A DNA stretch of 64,000 nt from REEB95 sp963762425. GTDB taxonomy: Bacteria; Pseudomonadota; Alphaproteobacteria; ATCC43930; CGMCC-115725. Positions 16,854-25,604 of this stretch are shown here, piece after piece; within the stretch, counting starts at the first letter, position 1, and every line of letters begins with the position of its first letter. The notes below the pieces were generated by a model that worked only from the letters and a program-made list of their open reading frames with translations, was not told where the DNA came from and made no database searches. The position numbers and the translations under genes were made by a program. The stretch spans positions 248,001 to 312,000 of the forward strand of contig CAVXKY010000024.1 in assembly GCA_963762425.1 (NCBI GenBank). Direction: 5' to 3'.

Positions 16854-17726
16854 ATGTTTCGCCCGCCGATATTGAGTCTGGCCGCCCTCGCGGCGCTGTT
16901 CGCGACGCCGGCGCTCGCGCAGACGGGGCAGCCGGTCGCCATCGTCGCCGCGGAGAATTTCTATGGCGACATCGCCAGGCAGATCGGCGGTCCGGACGTG
17001 AAGGTGACCAGCATCCTCAGCAACCCCGACCAGGACCCGCATTTGTTCGAGGTGAGTCCAGCCGTGGGCCGGAACGTCTCGGCCGCCCGGATCATCATTT
17101 ACAACGGCATCGGTTACGATCCGTGGATGGAGAAGATGCTTAAGGCCGCCCGCTCGGCCGACCGCCAGACGATCGTGGTCGCCGACTTGATCGGCAAAAA
17201 GACCGGCGACAATCCGCATATCTGGTACGACCCGGCCGCCATGCTGGTGCTGGCGGAAACCCTCTGCGAAACCCTGATCGCGGATGACCCCGCGAAGAAG
17301 GCCGGATACGAGCAGCGCCTGGCGCGCTTCGAGGATTCCGTGAAGCCGGTCCAGGCGAAGATATCCCAACTCCGTCAACGCTTGGCCGGCACGCCGGTCA
17401 CGGCCACGGAGCCGGTCTTCGGCGTCATGCTCGACGCGCTCGGCATGTCGGTCAGGAACCGGTCCTTCCAGATTGCCGTGATGAACAACACCGAACCAAG
17501 CGCTTCGGACATTGCCGCCTTCGAGAACGATCTTAAGACGCATCGGGTCAGGCTCTTGATCTATAACAGCCAGGCCACCGACCCGACCGCCGAACGGATG
17601 GAAAAGATCGCCAGAGCGTCGCAAATCCCCGTGGTCGGGGCGGCAGAAACCGAGCCCACCGGCATGGACTACCAGTCCTGGATGATGAGCGAGCTCGATG
17701 CCGTGGATCGAGCGCTGCCCCCATGA
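16854..17726 (+). CDS. Zinc/manganese-type ABC transporter substrate-binding protein
   Basis: A periplasmic cluster A-I (ZnuA/TroA-type) metal-binding protein of about 290 residues with a signal peptide ending TPALAQ. Two expected ligand histidines are seen in DQDPHLFEVSP (about residue 60) and DNPHIWYDPA (about 119). At the third site, where ZnuA has His, this protein has TEPVFGVMLDALG, so Glu probably replaces His. The fourth region is TGMDYQSWM (Asp). There is no His-rich loop. This variant set makes the metal uncertain (Zn, Mn or other). It overlaps the ATPase gene by four bases. Confidence 0.82.
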   Translation: MFRPPILSLAALAALFATPALAQTGQPVAIVAAENFYGDIARQIGGPDVKVTSILSNPDQDPHLFEVSPAVGRNVSAARIIIYNGIGYDPWMEKMLKAARSADRQTIVVADLIGKKTGDNPHIWYDPAAMLVLAETLCETLIADDPAKKAGYEQRLARFEDSVKPVQAKISQLRQRLAGTPVTATEPVFGVMLDALGMSVRNRSFQIAVMNNTEPSASDIAAFENDLKTHRVRLLIYNSQATDPTAERMEKIARASQIPVVGAAETEPTGMDYQSWMMSELDAVDRALPP

Positions 17727-18565
17727 ACGCGATCGAGTTCCGCGATGTGAGCTTGACGCTCGGCGGCCGGGTCGTGCTGTCCGGCGTCAGCCTGGAGATA
17801 TCGGCCCGCGAATTCGTCGGCGTGCTCGGGCCGAACGGCGCCGGCAAGACGACGCTGATGCGCGCGGTTCTTGGCCTGCTGCCGTCAAGCCGGGGCAGCA
17901 TCCGCGTGCTCGGCAATCCCGCCGCCCGGGGCAACCCGGCGATCGGCTATATGCCGCAGCTGCGCAGCGCCGCAGGCGCCATACGCTTGAGCGGTTGGGA
18001 CTTCGTGGCCGGGGTGGTCAACGGCCACCTTCTGGGCATGCCATTCCTGGGCAAGGCGGGGCGCGCCGAAGTCGATCGCGTGCTCGATCTGGTCGGAGCC
18101 GGCGAACTGGCGCGGCGCCCGCTGGCGGAGTTGTCCGGAGGAGAAAAGCAGCGTTTGCTGCTGGCTCAGGCGCTGATCGGCCGCCCGCGGCTGCTGCTGC
18201 TCGACGAGCCGTTGCACAGCCTCGACCCGCACTACCAAGGCGAGGTGGTGGAGTTGGTGAAGTCGCTTCAGACCGAACTCGGGATCGCCGTTTTGTTCAG
18301 CTCCCACGAACTCAACCCGCTGCTGGGATCGCTCGATCGCGTGCTTTATCTCGGACAGGGGCAAGCGGCGCTCGGTCCCGTCGGTAAGGTGATTACTGGG
18401 CCGGTGCTGTCGCGTCTCTACGGATCCAAAATCGACGTCATCCGCCTGAAGGGCCGGATTTTCGTCATGTCCGGCGGCCATGACATGGAACGCGACATGC
18501 ACCGCCACGAAGACGGACCGGCTCACGCGCAGGGTTACGAAGGAGCGCCGCGGGACCATGCTTGA
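17723..18565 (+). CDS. znuC: Metal ABC transporter ATP-binding protein with His-rich C-terminal tail
   Basis: The cytoplasmic ATPase of the metal importer, 280 residues. It shows Walker A GPNGAGKTT (about residue 38), signature LSGGEKQ (about 138), Walker B RLLLLDEPL and the H-loop histidine in FSSHEL. After the usual end of the ABC domain comes a tail of about 30 residues with several His and acidic residues (MSGGHDMERDMHRHEDGPAH). Such tails are uncommon in ZnuC and could sense metal, which is inference. It overlaps znuA (ATGA) and the permease gene (eight bases). Confidence 0.85.
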   Translation: MNAIEFRDVSLTLGGRVVLSGVSLEISAREFVGVLGPNGAGKTTLMRAVLGLLPSSRGSIRVLGNPAARGNPAIGYMPQLRSAAGAIRLSGWDFVAGVVNGHLLGMPFLGKAGRAEVDRVLDLVGAGELARRPLAELSGGEKQRLLLAQALIGRPRLLLLDEPLHSLDPHYQGEVVELVKSLQTELGIAVLFSSHELNPLLGSLDRVLYLGQGQAALGPVGKVITGPVLSRLYGSKIDVIRLKGRIFVMSGGHDMERDMHRHEDGPAHAQGYEGAPRDHA

Positions 18566-19367
18566 ATACGACTTCATGCAGAACGCCTTCGCGGCGGCAA
18601 CCATCGTGTCGATTGTCTCGGGGCTGGTCGGCTATTTCCTGGTGCTGCGCGGACAGACCTTCGCGGGCCATGCCCTTTCCCATGTCGGATTCACGGGCGC
18701 GACGGCAGCGGTTCTCATCAGCGTTGCGCCGCTCTGGGGCATGGTCGTGATGACCGTGGCGGCTGGCATCTGCATGGGTTTCCTGGGCGAGCGCCTGGCC
18801 CAGCGCGACGTGGCGATCGGCATGGTCCTCGCCCTTTCGCTCGGCCTCGGCCTGCTGTTCCTGCACTTCGTCACGTCTTACGCGACGCAGGCCACATCGC
18901 TGCTGTTCGGCAACGTGCTCGCGGTCGATATCCGGACCGTCTGGATACTGCTGGCGCTGGGCGCGGTCAGCGTGGGCGCGCTCGCGGTTATTTCGCGCCC
19001 GCTGCTGTTTGCGAGCCTGCAGCCGGAACTGGCCGAGGCCAAGGGCGTATCGCTCCGACTCTATTCCGTGCTGTTCCTGGCCACCGTGGCGCTGGCGACC
19101 GCCGAATGCGCACAAATCGTCGGCGTTCTCCTGGTTTTTGCCCTGATGGTCGGTCCCGCGGCGGCCGCGCAGCGCCTGACGACCGGTTTCGGAAAAGGGC
19201 TCCTGCTCTCCGCCGGATTGGCATTGTTGGAAGCCTGGAGCGGAATCACCCTGGCTTTCTATACCGACTGGCCCAGCAGCTTCTGGATCACCGCCCTGAG
19301 CGCTGGAATCTATCTGTTCGCGATCTTGCCGCGCGGCGGGCGCGGACGGGCCGCCGTTCGGCCTTGA
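18558..19367 (+). CDS. znuB: Metal ABC transporter permease
   Basis: The inner-membrane channel subunit of the ABC-3 family, 269 residues with about eight hydrophobic helices. The conserved segment GQTFAGHALSHVGFTGATAA (about residues 38-57) is the family's hallmark loop. Later helices include IVGVLLVFALMVGPAAAAQR. The ATG at 18558 has GGAGCG upstream and keeps the usual length. It completes the regulator-SBP-ATPase-permease operon. Confidence 0.88.
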   Translation: MLEYDFMQNAFAAATIVSIVSGLVGYFLVLRGQTFAGHALSHVGFTGATAAVLISVAPLWGMVVMTVAAGICMGFLGERLAQRDVAIGMVLALSLGLGLLFLHFVTSYATQATSLLFGNVLAVDIRTVWILLALGAVSVGALAVISRPLLFASLQPELAEAKGVSLRLYSVLFLATVALATAECAQIVGVLLVFALMVGPAAAAQRLTTGFGKGLLLSAGLALLEAWSGITLAFYTDWPSSFWITALSAGIYLFAILPRGGRGRAAVRP

Positions 19368-19470
19368 TCGATCCGGTAACGATGATGCCGCGCTCTAAGG
19401 GTTCGATTGTTTCGGGTTCGTAAGGTATCTTTGGCGCGCATCATTTGAGAGCGCACGGGACAGGCTCCGA

Positions 19471-20331
19471 ATGTTCGACAGCAGTTTCTATTTCAAATTC
19501 GGTTCGATCTTGACGCGCGGCGAACGCGGGGAGCGGATGACGGGCGGCCTCATCGGCTCGTCGCTGCTGCACGCCCTAGCGGCGCTGGTGTTGATTTTGG
19601 GCATGCCCCGCTTCGTGCCCGAGCATGAGATGATCATGTCGATCAACTTGGTTCAGCTCGGCGAGAGAAACGCTGCGCCGCCGTCGCCGGATATGGCGCG
19701 GCTACCGCAGGAGAAAGCCCGGGAAGCCATGAATCCGGAATCCACCAAGGCCGTTCCGGAAGCGCAAACGCTGCCTCCTCAAGCTACGCTGCACCAGCCC
19801 GATAAGGCGGTCCCCAGGCCCCTGAAAGGGCCCGAGCCCGATGCGTCGTCCGACGCAAAGCCGCAACAGCAAACCTTGCCGACCGACAATCTCAGCGCCC
19901 GGCTCCAACTTCTGGCGCGGCTGCGGCAGCCCGCGCCGCCGATGCCGCCCAACCCGCGGCAGCAGAACGGCTCGGGCGAATCCGATGCGACGGCGGCCAG
20001 CGCCAACAGCGCCGTGGCGCTCAATGCGACCTACCGCGTGAAGGATTTCATCCGCGCCCAGGTCATGCGCCGTCTGAATACGGACTGCAACGCGCTGAAG
20101 TGCGGCGACTGGGTGGTGGCCATCCATATCGTGCTGAGGCCCGATGGCCGCATCAGCACCGCCGAGATCGTCGACAATTCGCGTTTGAGTTCCGACAGCG
20201 CCTACCGCGACTTCGCCATCAGCGCGCGCGACGCCGTGCTGCTGTCGTCCCCTCTTACCTTGCCGCCCGGTGCGTACGATATCGCCAAGGACATCGTGGT
20301 CGATTTCAGTTCAAGGCAAGTCATGCGGTGA
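19471..20331 (+). CDS. Second TonB/TolA-like protein
   Basis: A 286-residue protein with one N-terminal anchor (about residues 25-45, GGLIGSSLLHALAALVLILG). A long Pro/Gln-rich linker follows, then a C-terminal TonB/TolA-like domain (about 195-286) with RVKDFIRAQVMRRLNTDC and IVLRPDGRISTAEIVDNS. A Cys pair (TDCNALKCGDW) sits inside this domain. It lies about 100 bases after the metal permease in the same direction and may be cotranscribed. It could serve the nearby receptor alongside the tonB at 11797; TolA-like cell-envelope work is the alternative. Confidence 0.65.
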   Translation: MFDSSFYFKFGSILTRGERGERMTGGLIGSSLLHALAALVLILGMPRFVPEHEMIMSINLVQLGERNAAPPSPDMARLPQEKAREAMNPESTKAVPEAQTLPPQATLHQPDKAVPRPLKGPEPDASSDAKPQQQTLPTDNLSARLQLLARLRQPAPPMPPNPRQQNGSGESDATAASANSAVALNATYRVKDFIRAQVMRRLNTDCNALKCGDWVVAIHIVLRPDGRISTAEIVDNSRLSSDSAYRDFAISARDAVLLSSPLTLPPGAYDIAKDIVVDFSSRQVMR

Positions 20332-20370
20332 TCGGCGTCGTGATAAAGCAGCACGGAGATCGCCGCAGGA

Positions 20371-21276
20371 TCATGGGAGCGTGCGGGCGACGCGGAAGCC
20401 GGCATAGCTCGAATAGTCGAAATCCCGTTCGGCGACGTCGGCTCTGCTGCGCGTGGCGGAGCGCACGAACACGGGGACGTTGCTCCAGGAGCCGCCGCGC
20501 AGCACGTGCTTGCTGCAATCTCCGCTTTTCCAAGCTCCGCCGTCGCTCGGCGCCCCGACGTAGCTTTCGTTCCAACAATCATCCACCCATTCCCAGACAT
20601 TTCCCAACATGTCGTAAAGGCCGAAAGGATTGGGCCCGAAGCTGCCGACCGGAGCGATCAGCGTACCGTCCCATTTGCTGCCGCAACCGTTGCAGTTGGC
20701 GTTGCCGGTGCCGATGGCGTCGCCCCACCATCGCGCCGTCGTTGTCCCGGCCCGAGCCGCGTACTCCCACTCCGCTTCACTCGGCAGGCGATAAGGCCCT
20801 TCACGCGCTTTGGGCGACGAGGGCAGACCTCGCACTTTGCCGTTCAGCCATACGATATAGGCCTGAGCGTCGTTCCAGCTCAAACAGACTGCCGGACCCA
20901 GAGGAGGATCCTTCTGCCCCGGCGTGTAGGCGAGACCGTGGCCCTCCGTTTTCCAACTCAGGCCCAGGATCGTATTGCACGGGGCCGGCTGGTAGCCGGT
21001 CTGCCGCAGAAAGACGAGGAATTCCGAATTCGTCACGTCGTATTCGCCGAGCGCGAAGGATCGCACGGTGACGACATGCTGCGGGCCTTCGACATCGAAG
21101 CGCCCAGGTTCGGTCTCTGGGCTGCCCATCATGAATTTCCCGGCCGGAATCGCCACCATCTTCGGGCAATCGGCGCATTCCTGGAATTCACGGTTCAATC
21201 GCTCGTCGGCGCATGCCGCGTTCGGCACGACAAGAATGCCGCCGAGCAGAAAAAACGCCATAAGGGCTGTTCGCAT
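20371..21276 (-). CDS. SUMF1/FGE-sulfatase-fold protein lacking the catalytic cysteines
   Basis: A secreted or periplasmic protein of about 301 residues. A signal peptide (MRTALMAFFLLGGILVVPNA) precedes the formylglycine-generating-enzyme-like fold (about residues 35-301). Conserved structural motifs are MVAIPAGKFMMGS, YDVTNSEF, RLPSEAEWEYAARAG, GLYDMLGNVWEWV and VLRGGSW. After RGGSW, where true FGE has its copper-binding Cys pair, this protein has SNVPVFVRSATRSR, without cysteine. Sulfatase activation is therefore unlikely and a PvdO-like or binding role is more plausible. A start at 21327 is the alternative. It is divergent from DUF1007. Confidence 0.75.
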   Translation of the reverse strand: MRTALMAFFLLGGILVVPNAACADERLNREFQECADCPKMVAIPAGKFMMGSPETEPGRFDVEGPQHVVTVRSFALGEYDVTNSEFLVFLRQTGYQPAPCNTILGLSWKTEGHGLAYTPGQKDPPLGPAVCLSWNDAQAYIVWLNGKVRGLPSSPKAREGPYRLPSEAEWEYAARAGTTTARWWGDAIGTGNANCNGCGSKWDGTLIAPVGSFGPNPFGLYDMLGNVWEWVDDCWNESYVGAPSDGGAWKSGDCSKHVLRGGSWSNVPVFVRSATRSRADVAERDFDYSSYAGFRVARTLP

Positions 21277-21334
21277 CCATCGCACCCGGTTCGCGATCAC
21301 ACTGCGTGGGAATCCGCTTCCGGCCATAATTACA

Positions 21335-21352
21335 AACGTGACATGTTACGTT
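21335..21352. promoter_or_regulatory. 18-bp dyad between the SUMF1-fold and DUF1007 genes
   Basis: AACGTGACATGTTACGTT is an inverted repeat with only one mismatched pair. It lies 59 bases before the DUF1007 ATG and between divergent genes, which suits a shared operator. A Fur/Zur-type regulator is encoded about 5 kb away, but the site differs from the dyads next to that gene. Who binds it is unknown. Confidence 0.4.
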
Positions 21353-21410
21353 CGGATTTGAAAGAGCGGGTGTCCTTTTGCTTCGCTTTCCATATTATGG
21401 CGGCAGGCAC

Positions 21411-22061
21411 ATGACGGCTTTGCTGCGCATCGTTCTGGTCGCCGTGGTGAGCCTCGCATTGGCCGGGCATGCGCTGGCGCATCCGCATATCTGGGTGACG
21501 ATGAAGACCGAACTGATCTATGCGCCGGACGGCTCGGTCACGGGCGTGCGCCATGACTGGGCGTTCGACGACATGTACTCGGCCTTCGCCACGCAGGGCC
21601 TCGACCAGCAGACCAAGGGCGTGTTCACGCGCGAGGAACTCGCCCCGCTTGCCAAGGTCAATATCGACACGCTCAAGGATTCCGACTACTTCACTTTCGT
21701 CACCGCGGACGGCAAGAAAATCCCGCTTTCGGATCCACCGGCCGACTATTGGCTCGACTACAACGACACGGTGCTCACTTTGCACTTCACCTTGCCGTTC
21801 AAGCAGCCGGTGAAAGCGAAGAACCTGCTGATCGAAATCTACGATCCGACCATTTACGTCGATTTCGAATTCGCCAAGGAGAATCCGGTCTCGACGGTGG
21901 GTGCGCCGGCGCAATGCAAGCTGAAGTACCAGCGGCCGCCCGAAATGAAGTTCACGTTTTCGCAGGGGAAGGTGCTCGGCGAGGCGTTCTTCAATTCGCT
22001 CACCCCCGCCCAGAATTGGGGCGCGCGGTTCGCCAACAAGATCATGGTCAATTGCGGCTGA
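21411..22061 (+). CDS. DUF1007-family periplasmic protein
   Basis: DUF1007 proteins regularly accompany NicO/RcnA-like transporters and probably bind or deliver a metal. The 216-residue product has a signal peptide ending GHALA. The mature N-terminus starts HPHIWV, a His motif placed exactly where a periplasmic amino-terminal metal site would be. The rest has the family pattern DWAFDDMYS and YNDTVLTLHFTLPF. The start at 21411 is chosen to give the signal peptide. The NicO-type transporter follows two bases later. The function is inferred from pairing. Confidence 0.8.
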   Translation: MTALLRIVLVAVVSLALAGHALAHPHIWVTMKTELIYAPDGSVTGVRHDWAFDDMYSAFATQGLDQQTKGVFTREELAPLAKVNIDTLKDSDYFTFVTADGKKIPLSDPPADYWLDYNDTVLTLHFTLPFKQPVKAKNLLIEIYDPTIYVDFEFAKENPVSTVGAPAQCKLKYQRPPEMKFTFSQGKVLGEAFFNSLTPAQNWGARFANKIMVNCG

Positions 22062-22063
22062 GC

Positions 22064-23110
22064 ATGGCGATTGAGGCGCGACACACGTCCCTGCCCTTGC
22101 GCCGCGCCGCGGTAGCGGCCGCCGCGCTCGGAATTCTGCTGTCGGCGGGGGCGTTTGACTTCGCGCTGGCTGACCCGTTCGGCGTGTCGCAGGGATCGCC
22201 GCCGCCGGAGTTCGGCGGCTTCGCCGGCTGGATTCTGGCCGAGCAGTCCATGTTCTACCAGATGCTGTCGGGCACCATTCGAAGCGCGAAGTCGAACGGC
22301 AGCGCGGTCTATGCCTTGCTCGGCATTTCGTTCGTCTACGGTGTCTTCCATGCCGCCGGCCCCGGCCACGGCAAGGCGGTGATTTCCTCTTATCTGGTCG
22401 CCAATCACGAGACCTGGCGCCGCGGCATCGTGCTGTCGGCCGCCTCGGCGGTGCTGCAATCGCTGACGGCGATCCTGATCGTCGCCGTCGCGGCCTTGCT
22501 GCTGAACGCCACCGCCAAGATGATGGACGACACCGTCAACGTCATCGAGACCGTCAGCTATATCTTCATCATCCTGATCGGCGCGCGTCTCTTGTGGGTG
22601 AAGGGCCGGGCATTTACGAAATTGCTGTGGACCGAAACGCAGGAGCATCCGCGCGATCATCGTCACGATCACGAGCACGATCACCGCCACGCGCATCACG
22701 ATCACGAGGAGGAGGACGCTTCCGCCTGGGGTCACGCCCACGCGCTGGAACCGCAAGAACTTGCCGGACCCAGGGGCTGGCGGCGCGGACTGACCGCCGT
22801 CGTCTCGGTGGGGCTCAGGCCGTGTTCGGGCGCGATCATCGTGCTGGTGTTCGCGCTGACACAGGGCCTGTTCTGGATCGGCATCGCCTCGACCTTCATG
22901 ATGGGGCTCGGCACCGCGATCACGGTGGCGTCGATCGCCATGTTGGCGGTCGGCGCCCGCGGCATCGCCGCCAAGATTGCGCGCGCCAAACCCGGCCGCG
23001 GCCTGTTGTTCTTGCGCGGCCTGGAAACCGCGGCGGCGGCGCTGGTGATGATTTTCGGATTCCTGTTGCTCACCGGCTACATGATGAGCGAAAAACTGAT
23101 GGGCATTTAG
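22064..23110 (+). CDS. NicO-family nickel/cobalt-type membrane transporter
   Basis: A polytopic transporter of 348 residues in the NicO/RcnA group. The motif FHAAGPGHGKAVI (about residues 94-106) is the family's metal-recognition helix. A cytoplasmic or periplasmic loop (about 200-230) is packed with His and acidic residues (HRHDHEHDHRHAHHDHEEE). The second signature is GLRPCSGAIIVLVFAL (about 247-262). It is paired with DUF1007. The family handles Ni, Co or possibly Zn, in either direction, so the metal and direction are open. It ends 26 bases before the convergent livF stop. Confidence 0.82.
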   Translation: MAIEARHTSLPLRRAAVAAAALGILLSAGAFDFALADPFGVSQGSPPPEFGGFAGWILAEQSMFYQMLSGTIRSAKSNGSAVYALLGISFVYGVFHAAGPGHGKAVISSYLVANHETWRRGIVLSAASAVLQSLTAILIVAVAALLLNATAKMMDDTVNVIETVSYIFIILIGARLLWVKGRAFTKLLWTETQEHPRDHRHDHEHDHRHAHHDHEEEDASAWGHAHALEPQELAGPRGWRRGLTAVVSVGLRPCSGAIIVLVFALTQGLFWIGIASTFMMGLGTAITVASIAMLAVGARGIAAKIARAKPGRGLLFLRGLETAAAALVMIFGFLLLTGYMMSEKLMGI

Positions 23111-23135
23111 CCGCCGCCGCCGCGCTATCGGAAAT

Positions 23136-23848
<713 letters not shown>

Positions 23849-23852
<4 letters not shown>

Positions 23853-24607
23853 GGCGGCTGCTCGGTCGGAAGGCTGGCGACGATGTTGGGATCGCCGAGA
23901 TAGGCCTCGATCACGCCCTTGTCGTGGGCAACCTCTGCGGGCAAGCCCTCGGCCAGCTTCTGTCCGGTATTCAGCACCACGACGCGGTCGCTCAAGCTCA
24001 TGATCGCCTGCATCAGATGCTCGATCATCAGGATCGCCACGCCGCGCTCGCGGATGCCGCGGATCACCTCGATCATGCGCTCGACTTCGGACGGGTTGAG
24101 GCCGGCCAGCACCTCGTCGAGCAGCAGCAGCATGGGCCGGGCGCACAGCGCGCGCGCCAACTCCAGCCGCTTTTTGCCGGCAATGGTGAGCTGGCTCGCG
24201 GCGCTGTCCGCGCGGTCGGCCAGGCCGACCAATTCCAGAACCTCGCGGGCGGTCTCGCGGGATTGACGCAACGACTGGTTCTCATAGCCGAAACAGGCGC
24301 CCACCATGCAATTCTCCAGCACGCTCATGCCGGTCAGGGGCTGGACGATCTGGTGGGTGCGGGCAATGCCGTGGCGCACGACGCGATAGGGCTTCTCGCC
24401 GGTGATGTCGCGGCCGGCGAAGCGGATGCGGCCCGCGTCGGGAGGATAGATTCCGTCGATCAGGTTGAAGACGGTGGACTTGCCGGCGCCGTTCGGGCCG
24501 ATCAGGCCGAGGATCTCCCGCTCCTTCACGGTGAAGCTCAAATCCTGCACCGCGCGCACGCCGCCGAAGCGCAGGCTCAGATTGTCGACTTCGAGCAGCG
24601 CGTTCAT
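23849..24607 (-). CDS. livG: Branched-chain amino acid-type ABC transporter ATPase (LivG)
   Basis: The second ATPase of the importer, 252 residues. Walker A GPNGAGKSTV is near residue 38. The LivG-specific segment GIARTHQIVQPLTGMSVLEN and Walker B MLLLLDEVLAGLNP are present. The signature region is SQLTIAGKKRLELARAL, where the usual SGGQ/YGQ form is replaced by IAGKK; this degenerate form occurs in some LivG proteins. The ATG at 24607 overlaps the livM stop (ATGA). Confidence 0.92.
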
Positions 24608-25581
24608 TCGAGAAACTTCCGCGACTTGGGGATGTAGCGGCGGATAAAGCCCATCACGCCGCCGGGTGCGAAAGTGACGATGAGCAGCAGCAACGCGCCG
24701 GCGATGACCAGCTGGAAGTCGGAGAAGGTCGCCGAAGTCAGAAGCCAGCCGCGCAACTCTTCGTACAGGAATGCGCCGATCGCCGGTCCCGCCACCGTGC
24801 TCTGGCCGCCGAGCATGACCATCACCACCGCCTCGGTCGAGAAACTCAGATCGAAGGCGTCGACCGGTTGGATGAAGGCGCTCTTGAAGAAATAAAGACA
24901 GCCGGCGACCGCCGGCAGGTAAGCCGACACGCTGTAGGCCAGGGCCTTGTAGAGCGGCGTGGGCACGCCGAGCACGGCTGCCGCGTCCTCGTTCTGGCCG
25001 ATCGCCAGCAGCCCCAATCCGAATTTCGAGGTCTTGATGCCGTAGCTCAGCAGCAGCGACGCCGCCATGACGGCGACCAGCAGGAAATAAATCGTCCACA
25101 GCGCCTTCATCGGCCCGCCCAGAGCCTGATAGGAACTCATCGAGATATAGATGCCGCTGGCGCCGCCCCAGGGCGTGAAATTCGAGACGAAGGATTGCAC
25201 CGCCTGGTTGACGCCGATGGTGGCGAGCGCGAAGTAGAACCCGTGCAGCCGCAGGATGCCGAGGCCGAGCAGCAGCGCCAGCGCGCTCACCACGACGCCG
25301 GCCGCGAGCGCCGCCAAGGCCGGCGGCCAGCCGTAACCGGTGATGAGAAAGACGCCGATATAACCGCCGAGGCCGAAGAACACGATGCTGCCGAAATTGA
25401 CGCAGCCCGCATAGCCGATCATCAGGTTCAAATTGCTGGCCAGGATGATGTAAACGGATGCGAGCACCAGGCTCTCGCGCAGCGCCACGTCGTTGTGCCA
25501 GAGCGGCACCGCGATGAAGGCCGCGGTTATCGCGACGATCACCCAGAAGAAGGGTTTTTGGAAAAAATTCAGGAAAGCCAT
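24604..25581 (-). CDS. livM: Branched-chain amino acid-type ABC permease (LivM)
   Basis: An inner-membrane permease of 325 residues with about eight to ten helices. The LivM hallmark GYAGCVNFGSIVFFGLGGYI (about residues 54-73) and the coupling region GLLAIGQNEDAAAVLGV (about 192-208) are visible. It ends in ATGA overlap with livG and starts 23 bases after livH. The frame is intact. Confidence 0.92.
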   Translation of the reverse strand: MAFLNFFQKPFFWVIVAITAAFIAVPLWHNDVALRESLVLASVYIILASNLNLMIGYAGCVNFGSIVFFGLGGYIGVFLITGYGWPPALAALAAGVVVSALALLLGLGILRLHGFYFALATIGVNQAVQSFVSNFTPWGGASGIYISMSSYQALGGPMKALWTIYFLLVAVMAASLLLSYGIKTSKFGLGLLAIGQNEDAAAVLGVPTPLYKALAYSVSAYLPAVAGCLYFFKSAFIQPVDAFDLSFSTEAVVMVMLGGQSTVAGPAIGAFLYEELRGWLLTSATFSDFQLVIAGALLLLIVTFAPGGVMGFIRRYIPKSRKFLE

Positions 25582-25604
25582 GGGCGCCTTTTAAACGTCG
25601 GGGC

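Noticed and set aside
20371..21276. Formylglycine-generating enzyme for sulfatases
   Set aside because: The required active-site cysteines are absent and no sulfatase gene is nearby.
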